From contig CANTHI010000199.1 in the NCBI GenBank assembly GCA_947653505.1, positions 1 through 6,976 of the forward strand: 6,976 nucleotides of DNA, read 5' to 3'. The notes below the pieces were generated by a model that had not been told where the DNA came from, searched no databases, and worked only from the letters and a program-made list of their open reading frames with translations. Below are positions 1 to 6,976 of this stretch, piece after piece (position 1 is the stretch's first letter; each line of letters opens with the position of its first letter). A program made the translations under genes and the position numbers. Origin of the DNA: an uncultured Eubacterium sp. (GTDB lineage: Bacteria > Bacillota_A > Clostridia > Lachnospirales > Lachnospiraceae).

Positions 1-1258
1 CATTGGCATCATCCATAAAAATATGTCCATTGAAGCACAGGCAGAAGAAGTAGATAAAGTAAAGCGTTCTGAAAACGGCGTCATCACGGATCCGTTTTCA
101 CTTTCTGAGGACAATACCCTTGCGGATGCTGATGATCTGATGGCGAAATTTCGCATTTCCGGTGTTCCGATCACAAAAAATGGCAGGCTTGTCGGCATTA
201 TTACAAACCGCGATCTGAAATTCGAAACCGATTATTCCAAAAAAATCAGGGACTGTATGACTTCTGAAGGTCTGATTACGGCCAGGGAAGGCATTACGCT
301 CGAACAGGCAAAGCAGATTCTTGCAAAAGCGAGAAAAGAAAAACTTCCAATCGTAGATAAGGATAACAATTTAAAAGGGCTGATTACCATCAAAGATATC
401 GAAAAGCAGATTAAATATCCGGATTCTGCAAAAGATGAACAGGGCCGTCTGCTCTGCGGCGCCGGCGTAGGCATTACCGGAAATATGATGGACCGTGTGA
501 AGGCGCTTGTAGACGCGCATGTGGACGTCATCGTCGTAGACTCTGCCCACGGTCATTCCAAAAATATTTTAAAGGCTGTCGCTGATATCAAATCTGCTTT
601 TCCGGATCTGCAGGTAATCGCAGGAAACATTGCTACCGGCGAAGCTGCCAGAGCTCTGATAGAAGCTGGCGCTGACTGCGTCAAAGTCGGCATCGGACCT
701 GGCTCCATCTGCACCACCCGCGTTGTTTCCGGTATCGGTGTTCCGCAGATTACCGCTATTATGGACTGCTATGCCGTTGCAAAGGAATACAATATTCCGG
801 TAATCGCAGACGGCGGCATCAAATATTCCGGCGATATGACAAAAGCGCTTGCGGCAGGCGCCAACGTATGCATGATGGGCTCCATTTTCGCAGGCTGCGA
901 TGAGGCTCCTGGTACTTTTGAGTTATTTCAGGGCAGAAAGTACAAAGTATACCGCGGCATGGGCTCTCTGGCTGCAATGGAAAACGGCAGCAAAGACCGC
1001 TATTTTCAGGAAAACGCTAAAAAACTTGTACCGGAAGGTGTGGAAGGACGCGTGGCTTACAAGGGTTCTGTGGAAGACACCGTATTCCAGCTGATCGGCG
1101 GTATCCGCTCCGGTATGGGGTACTGTGGCTGTCCTACGATCGAAACACTGCATGAGAATGGCAGATTTATCAAGATTTCCGCTGCATCCTTAAAAGAAAG
1201 CCATCCGCACGATATTCATATTACAAAAGAAGCTCCAAATTACAGTATGGATGAATAA
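1..1258 (+). CDS. guaB: IMP dehydrogenase (GuaB), 5'-truncated by window edge
   Basis: Oxidises IMP to XMP with NAD+, the first committed and rate-limiting step of GMP synthesis, in the cytoplasm. The frame is open from base 2, where it reads [13 protein letters not shown], a conserved IMPDH segment, so the Met at base 23 is internal and the true start lies outside the window. About 418 residues are present against a usual 485-490, so roughly 70 are missing. Counting from the Met at base 23, two CBS repeats occupy about residues 20-132. The catalytic loop GPGSICTTR carries the nucleophilic cysteine at residue 230 (bases 710-712). The phosphate-binding [11 protein letters not shown] lies near 261-271, the flap segment [16 protein letters not shown] near 312-327 and the catalytic Arg region EGRVAYKG near 341-348. 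All key residues are intact. The C-terminus (NYSMDE) looks natural. No convincing intrinsic terminator follows. Identification is essentially certain. Confidence 0.97.
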   Translation, partial: IGIIHKNMSIEAQAEEVDKVKRSENGVITDPFSLSEDNTLADADDLMAKFRISGVPITKNGRLVGIITNRDLKFETDYSKKIRDCMTSEGLITAREGITLEQAKQILAKARKEKLPIVDKDNNLKGLITIKDIEKQIKYPDSAKDEQGRLLCGAGVGITGNMMDRVKALVDAHVDVIVVDSAHGHSKNILKAVADIKSAFPDLQVIAGNIATGEAARALIEAGADCVKVGIGPGSICTTRVVSGIGVPQITAIMDCYAVAKEYNIPVIADGGIKYSGDMTKALAAGANVCMMGSIFAGCDEAPGTFELFQGRKYKVYRGMGSLAAMENGSKDRYFQENAKKLVPEGVEGRVAYKGSVEDTVFQLIGGIRSGMGYCGCPTIETLHENGRFIKISAASLKESHPHDIHITKEAPNYSMDE

Positions 1259-1563
1259 ACAGTGATAAACAGATGATACAGGGCGCGGCACCTTTAGCTG
1301 CTGGCGGAACGCCAGAAGCGAACCAGGTGTCGCGCCCGTCCGGTACCACAGAGTGGAAGCAGAATATCTGGAGCTTCTTACATTCTGGAAAAGTCACAGG
1401 CAGACAGGCTAACGTCTCCCATCCAGCGTCCGCATAGTCAGTACGTAACACTTTTATGCAAATTGTTGCATTTGCTCTTAAAGTTTTGGAAACAGACCAT
1501 ATTTTTATGTGGCGACAACTACGTCCAAAGTCTTCATTCATCAACAGCAAAACCAGATTCTAA
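1259..1563. other. non-coding convergent gap between guaB and the antiterminator gene
   Basis: This stretch separates the 3' ends of two converging genes. Apart from the hairpin at 1281-1337 it holds a small alternative hairpin around 1456-1475 (ATGCAA/TTGCAT, or GCAAAT/ATTTGC, with short loops) and an imperfect pairing of CAGAAT near 1360 with ATTCTG near 1381. None is followed by a U-tract. A - strand open frame crosses most of the gap but has no ribosome binding site and enters guaB, so I see no gene here. Confidence 0.6.
1281..1337 (+). other. long GC-rich imperfect hairpin, function unknown
   Basis: Arms GGGCGCGGCACCT (1281-1293) and AGGTGTCGCGCCC (1325-1337) form 13 consecutive pairs, one of them G-U. 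Inside are a 3x5 internal loop, GCT/AGC (1297-1299 with 1317-1319), one G-A mismatch, then CTGGCG/CGCCAG (1301-1306 with 1310-1315) closed by a GAA loop. That gives about 22 pairs in 57 nt. The G-U pair becomes an A-C mismatch in the opposite-strand transcript, which mildly favours a + strand RNA, perhaps the guaB 3' UTR. No U-tract follows on either strand, so it is not a standard intrinsic terminator. It could be an RNA-stability element, part of a small RNA, or a copy of a dispersed intergenic repeat. I do not recognise the family. Confidence 0.6.
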
Positions 1564-2406
1564 TTATAAGCTTCGCGAAACAAACCTGTTAATGTGTACT
1601 GCCAGATACGCGGTTTCCTCGTTCGATATTACTGTATGATACTCTTTTGCTAACTGTGACCGTATTCTTTCTGCACAGGAAAGGGCTTTTGGATGCTCTT
1701 TTTTCAGATGGTGGTATAAAAAATCATCTTCGGAATCTATAAACTGGCCATTAAAAAATCGTTCGGCAAAGTACTGCATGTGAGTAAGAAAACGTGAAAA
1801 ATGAATGCTGTCTTTATCCGGCTGGCATTTCATTGTATAGGTCACAATCATCTGTACACGGCCAATCAGTTTTGCCGTCCGCATGGCATCCCCCTGGGAA
1901 TCAGGCTCCTTTTGCGCGTTCGCTATATGAAACGCAATATTGGCCGCCTCTTCCTCCGGCAGTGATATCCCCAGCTTATCATGTATAAATGCCAGTCCCT
2001 GTAAACCAATCTGGTATTCCCTGGCATAAAAGGTTTTCAATTCCCAAAATACACGGTTCGTAAGAACGATCCCCTGCCGCAGCCGTTCCACAGCAAAATG
2101 AATATGATCTGTTAAAGCCAGATAAATATGTTCATTCAGTTTTGTTTGCAGGACTCTCTCCGCTTCCTGTACAATCCACCGGGTTATTTCAATGTAATCT
2201 GCAGGAATCGTACCCAGCAGTTCCACTAATTGATTTAATTCCGTGCTTTCACAGGAAATAAATAATCTGCTTTCGCGTTCTGCCTCGACCCATTCCCCCG
2301 GTTTTTTGCCATAACCAATCCCTTTTTGGAGTACAATGTATTCTCTGCCATTCCCGTCATCCGCCAGTATCACACTGGAATTTAAAACCTTTTTAATATG
2401 CGGCAT
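1564..2406 (-). CDS. licT: BglG/LicT-family transcriptional antiterminator
   Basis: RNA-binding antiterminator that, when active, stabilises the RAT hairpin in the leader RNA and prevents formation of the overlapping terminator. It has 280 residues, normal for the family. The CAT RNA-binding domain spans about 1-56 (MPHIKKVLNSSVILADDGNG, then the YIVLQKGIGYGKKPG segment). PRD1 follows at about 65-170 with H101 and H160, and PRD2 at about 175-280 with H209 and H271. These sit almost exactly where LicT has its four regulatory histidines (100, 159, 207, 269). By family knowledge, phosphorylation by the sugar EII on PRD1 inhibits, and HPr-dependent phosphorylation of PRD2 activates. The ATG is preceded by AAGGAG (2412-2417) at 5 nt spacing. 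It lies 38 bp after the GH1 gene and appears to be the last cistron, an unusual position. A bglG-type name would be equally fair. Confidence 0.93.
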   Translation of the reverse strand: MPHIKKVLNSSVILADDGNGREYIVLQKGIGYGKKPGEWVEAERESRLFISCESTELNQLVELLGTIPADYIEITRWIVQEAERVLQTKLNEHIYLALTDHIHFAVERLRQGIVLTNRVFWELKTFYAREYQIGLQGLAFIHDKLGISLPEEEAANIAFHIANAQKEPDSQGDAMRTAKLIGRVQMIVTYTMKCQPDKDSIHFSRFLTHMQYFAERFFNGQFIDSEDDFLYHHLKKEHPKALSCAERIRSQLAKEYHTVISNEETAYLAVHINRFVSRSL

Positions 2407-2444
2407 CTGCGCTCCTTCCTCCGTTTTATACAGGGAGTTTCATT

Positions 2445-5752
<3,308 letters not shown>

Positions 5753-5757
5753 ATATT

Positions 5758-5765
5758 CTTCCTTT
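5758..5765 (-). promoter_or_regulatory. ribosome binding site deciding the EIIBCA start
   Basis: AAAGGAAG on the - strand lies 5 nt before the ATG at 5752. It falls inside the longer open frame that begins at 5770, which has no Shine-Dalgarno of its own (GCGAAATCTAATGAA precedes it). This shortens the protein by six residues. Confidence 0.8.
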
Positions 5766-5785
5766 CTCATTTCATTAGATTTCGC

Positions 5786-5807
5786 TGCCGGATGGGCCCA
5801 AACGGCA
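5786..5807 (-). other. short GC-rich leader hairpin around a GGGCCC palindrome
   Basis: In the leader RNA, TGCCG and CGGCA (5 bp) enclose a 12-nt loop that contains the self-complementary TGGGCCCA. It sits between the terminator U-tract and the ribosome binding site, so it exists only in read-through mRNA. It could affect mRNA stability or translation, or be chance. Confidence 0.3.
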
Positions 5808-5810
5808 ATA

Positions 5811-5872
5811 AAAAAAGATCAATCAAAAATGAACACACAAACAAAACTTGTGTCACCCATTCTCAATCGATC
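5811..5872 (-). terminator. antitermination-controlled intrinsic terminator in the bgl leader
   Basis: On the - strand the 5' arm (5872-5848) pairs with the 3' arm (5840-5817) over 24 base pairs with one bulged G and a 7-nt loop (5847-5841). The stem is followed directly by six U (5816-5811). Seven pairs are G-U, so the inverted repeat is imperfect in DNA but continuous in - strand RNA, which sets its direction. The first four bases of the 5' arm (GATC, 5869-5872) are also the last four of the RAT, so the two structures compete. In the absence of active antiterminator most transcripts should stop here, about 60 nt before the EIIBCA start codon. Confidence 0.9.
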
Positions 5873-5897
5873 CTGCCTGCATAACCAGTAACATGTC
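5869..5897 (-). promoter_or_regulatory. ribonucleic antiterminator (RAT) site for the LicT-type protein
   Basis: A 29-nt element with the LicT/SacY RAT layout: a 12-nt 5' half ending TGTTACTG, a 5-nt spacer, and a 12-nt 3' half beginning GCAGGCA. Against the pattern GGATTGTTACTG / GCAGGCAAAACC (recalled), 18 of 24 positions match, including the whole upper half. Predicted pairs are C10-G21, U11-A20, G12-C19, G6-C23 and U5-A24. At the base G1-C29, A2-U28 and C3-G26 can still pair, although four of the six outer bases of the 5' half and most of the 3' outer bases differ or shift. It begins about 30 nt after the predicted transcription start and overlaps the terminator arm by four bases. It is the only RAT seen in the window. 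Confidence 0.9.
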
Positions 5898-5934
5898 TAC
5901 CAGAATTATGATGAAATATACATTTCTGAAAATA

Positions 5935-5963
5935 ATGATAACTAATTTATCTTTAAAAATCAA
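5935..5963 (-). promoter_or_regulatory. predicted sigma-A promoter of the bgl operon
   Basis: TTGATT (5958-5963) and TATCAT (5935-5940) are separated by exactly 17 bp, matching 4/6 and 5/6 of the -35 and -10 consensus. The start would fall near 5928, giving a leader of roughly 175 nt that contains the RAT and terminator in the right order. The region is very AT-rich, so other weak hexamers exist (for example CATAAT at 5905-5910, without a good -35). Confidence 0.55.
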
Positions 5964-6026
5964 TTGGTAAAAATACATCAAATTTTTTGTACATTTTATG
6001 CATAATTACTAAATTTCCTGCAAATT

Positions 6027-6066
6027 AAAAAAGGACACCGCAGGAAGTATCCTGCGATATCCTTTT
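6027..6066 (-). terminator. intrinsic terminator after the EamA-family gene
   Basis: In the - strand RNA, AAAAGGATATCGCAGGA and TCCTGCGGTGTCCTTTT pair along 17 bp (two G-U) around a 4-nt TACT loop, and the U-tract runs on to six T. In + strand RNA the two wobble pairs become C-A mismatches, so it serves the - strand. It lies 33-72 nt after the EamA-family stop and about 60 nt before the bgl promoter, separating the two transcripts. Confidence 0.88.
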
Positions 6067-6098
6067 CATCCTATCAGACAACTTCAATAACAGCATCG

Positions 6099-6512
6099 TT
6101 ATAACACCATAAGCAAAGTTCCCGCCCCGATCAGTACACAGCCAGCCAGTGACTTCACCGTAAATTTTTCATGAAGAAATACAAATGCCAGTATCAGGGT
6201 AATCACAACACTCAGTTTATCGACCGGCACAACCTTCGACGCTTCTCCGATCTGTAACGCCTTGTAATAACAGAGCCACGAAGCGCCGGTAGCCAGTCCG
6301 GAAAGAATCAGAAATACCCAGCTTTTTTTGCTGATCTGTACAATCCCGTTCTGCGTACTGGTCAGAAAGACCATCCCCCATGACATCACAACAACTACCA
6401 CTGTCCGTATCGCTGTGGCAAGGTTCGAATTTACACCTTCAATGCCAATTTTAGCCAGTATGGAAGTAAGCGCCGCAAAAACCGCTGATAATATTGCAAA
6501 TAAAAACCACAT
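6099..6512 (-). CDS. half-size EamA/DMT-family membrane protein
   Basis: Integral membrane protein of 137 residues with about five hydrophobic segments (about 1-20, 31-51, 65-85, 98-114, 120-137). The pattern LCYYKALQIGEASKVVPVDKLSVVITLILAFVFLHEKFT is typical of one EamA repeat in the drug/metabolite transporter superfamily. Most such transporters have two repeats (about 300 residues, ten helices). This one has a single repeat and probably works as a dimer, as small DMT proteins do. The substrate is unknown. The ATG at 6512 is chosen because AGGGGGG (6520-6526) lies 7 nt upstream; a GTG at 6533 would add seven residues but has poor spacing. It is 56 bp downstream of the unidentified gene with no terminator between, so they are probably cotranscribed, and it ends with a strong terminator. 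Confidence 0.85.
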   Translation of the reverse strand: MWFLFAILSAVFAALTSILAKIGIEGVNSNLATAIRTVVVVVMSWGMVFLTSTQNGIVQISKKSWVFLILSGLATGASWLCYYKALQIGEASKVVPVDKLSVVITLILAFVFLHEKFTVKSLAGCVLIGAGTLLMVL

Positions 6513-6519
6513 CCAAAAA

Positions 6520-6526
6520 CCCCCCT
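6520..6526 (-). promoter_or_regulatory. ribosome binding site deciding the EamA-family start
   Basis: AGGGGGG on the - strand sits 7 nt before the ATG at 6512. For the alternative GTG at 6533 the nearest purine run (AGAAGG) abuts the start codon, which is too close for efficient initiation. Confidence 0.7.
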
Positions 6527-6568
6527 GTTCCACCTTCTGCTTCCATAAACATTGCGGTTTTTCCGTAT

Positions 6569-6976
6569 TTATTTGTATGTATAATAGACATATCCAAAGT
6601 TTCCTTCAGTAACAATCGAAGCATTTCTCAGATCGACCGGTTTTTTAATCTTTAAGTCCGCCTTTGGAATGGTAATTCTAAAATCTTCGTAGCTTTGGTC
6701 AGCAACGTACAGATTTTTTTTGGCTTCTTTATAAGAAGCAGCCGTTGAACCTTTTGCGGTTTTTACTTTTACACTCAGATTTTTTAAATATTCAGAATAA
6801 TGGCCGCAGTTATTCACCATACGGAACCGGATGACCAGACTGACGTTCTCATCATAAAAAGCGCTATAGGCTTCCCAGCTTGCTTTGCCATTTGGAATAT
6901 CGCTGTTTGTCAGTTTTGCACGTAAAGTATTTAGTTTTTCCTCCATTGTTTGCTTTTGGTGCTTTTTTTTTTTTGT
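6569..6976 (-). CDS. unidentified protein, C-terminal part (5' end outside the window)
   Basis: I do not recognise this protein. The frame is open from the window edge, with 135 codons before the TAA at 6571-6569. An ATG at 6946 exists but has no Shine-Dalgarno (AAAGCAAACA precedes it), so it is probably internal. The visible part begins with a basic stretch (TKKKKHQKQ) and a short amphipathic segment (MEEKLNTLRAKL). It continues with about 100 residues of alternating hydrophobic and polar residues (VSLVIRFRMVNNCG, LSVKVKTAKG, FRITIPKADLKI, FGYVYYTYK) that suggest a beta-sandwich-like domain. No transmembrane segment, signal peptide or catalytic motif is visible in this part, although either of the first two could lie upstream. 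The gene probably precedes the EamA-family gene in one transcript. The lysine run is encoded by twelve consecutive A. Confidence 0.6.
   Translation of the reverse strand, partial: TKKKKHQKQTMEEKLNTLRAKLTNSDIPNGKASWEAYSAFYDENVSLVIRFRMVNNCGHYSEYLKNLSVKVKTAKGSTAASYKEAKKNLYVADQSYEDFRITIPKADLKIKKPVDLRNASIVTEGNFGYVYYTYK

Noticed and set aside
1338..1372. Resemblance of GTCCGGTACC...GTGGAAGCAG to the apical loop of bacterial SRP RNA.
   Set aside because: The GGAAGGAAGCAG-type core and the flanking stem are absent; only short words coincide.
1221..1550. A 109-codon - strand open frame covering the convergent gap.
   Set aside because: It starts at TTG with no ribosome binding site, runs into guaB antisense, contains the long hairpin, and its composition (many Cys, Trp, His) does not look like a protein. 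Best taken as a chance frame.
2407..2444. Possible internal promoter (TATAAA) before the antiterminator gene.
   Set aside because: The hexamer lies immediately before the ribosome binding site, so the start would fall in the Shine-Dalgarno itself, and no -35 is present at 16-18 bp.
5753..5770. Upstream ATG at 5770 as the start of the PTS protein.
   Set aside because: No ribosome binding site precedes it, and the Shine-Dalgarno for the ATG at 5752 lies inside the extra six codons. Homologues begin with a MAKDY-like N-terminus.
5927..5940. Possible CcpA (cre) site overlapping the -10 region, TGAAAATAATGATA.
   Set aside because: It lacks the central CG and the final CA of the cre consensus; in such AT-rich DNA this resemblance is expected by chance.
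6513..6533. GTG at 6533 as the start of the EamA-family protein.
   Set aside because: The purine run before it abuts the codon, whereas the ATG at 6512 has AGGGGGG at 7 nt spacing and begins directly with the first membrane segment.

Overview
The window reads as chromosomal DNA of a low-to-moderate GC Gram-positive anaerobe, most likely a Clostridia member of the Lachnospiraceae type. This is judged from protein wording, strong AGGAGG-type ribosome binding sites and gene content; genus is not assignable by eye. No mobile element, tRNA, rRNA or CRISPR array is visible.

Layout. Positions 1-1258 (+ strand) hold most of guaB (IMP dehydrogenase), with its 5' end outside the window. Positions 1259-1563 are a non-coding convergent gap holding a long GC-rich hairpin (1281-1337) of unknown role. 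From 1564 to about 5963, on the - strand, lies a complete aryl-beta-glucoside utilisation operon. In transcription order it has a promoter (5935-5963), an RNA antiterminator site (RAT, 5869-5897), an overlapping intrinsic terminator (5811-5872), a beta-glucoside PTS permease EIIBCA (5752-3920), a GH1 6-phospho-beta-glucosidase (3902-2445) and a BglG/LicT-family antiterminator (2406-1564). Upstream of it, also on the - strand, are an unidentified 5'-truncated protein (6976-6569) and a half-size EamA/DMT membrane protein (6512-6099), closed by a strong terminator (6066-6027) that insulates the sugar operon.

How the parts work together. The PTS permease imports and phosphorylates a beta-glucoside. 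The GH1 enzyme splits the phosphorylated product into glucose-6-phosphate and an aglycone or glucose. When substrate is present, the antiterminator should bind the RAT in the nascent leader, block the overlapping terminator and let transcription enter the genes. The antiterminator gene lies last in the operon, behind the terminator it controls, which predicts a positive feedback loop. This is a variant of a well-known regulatory system rather than a new one. The most distinctive points are the exact geometry of the RAT/terminator switch, the gene order, and the unexplained structured element in the guaB 3' region.
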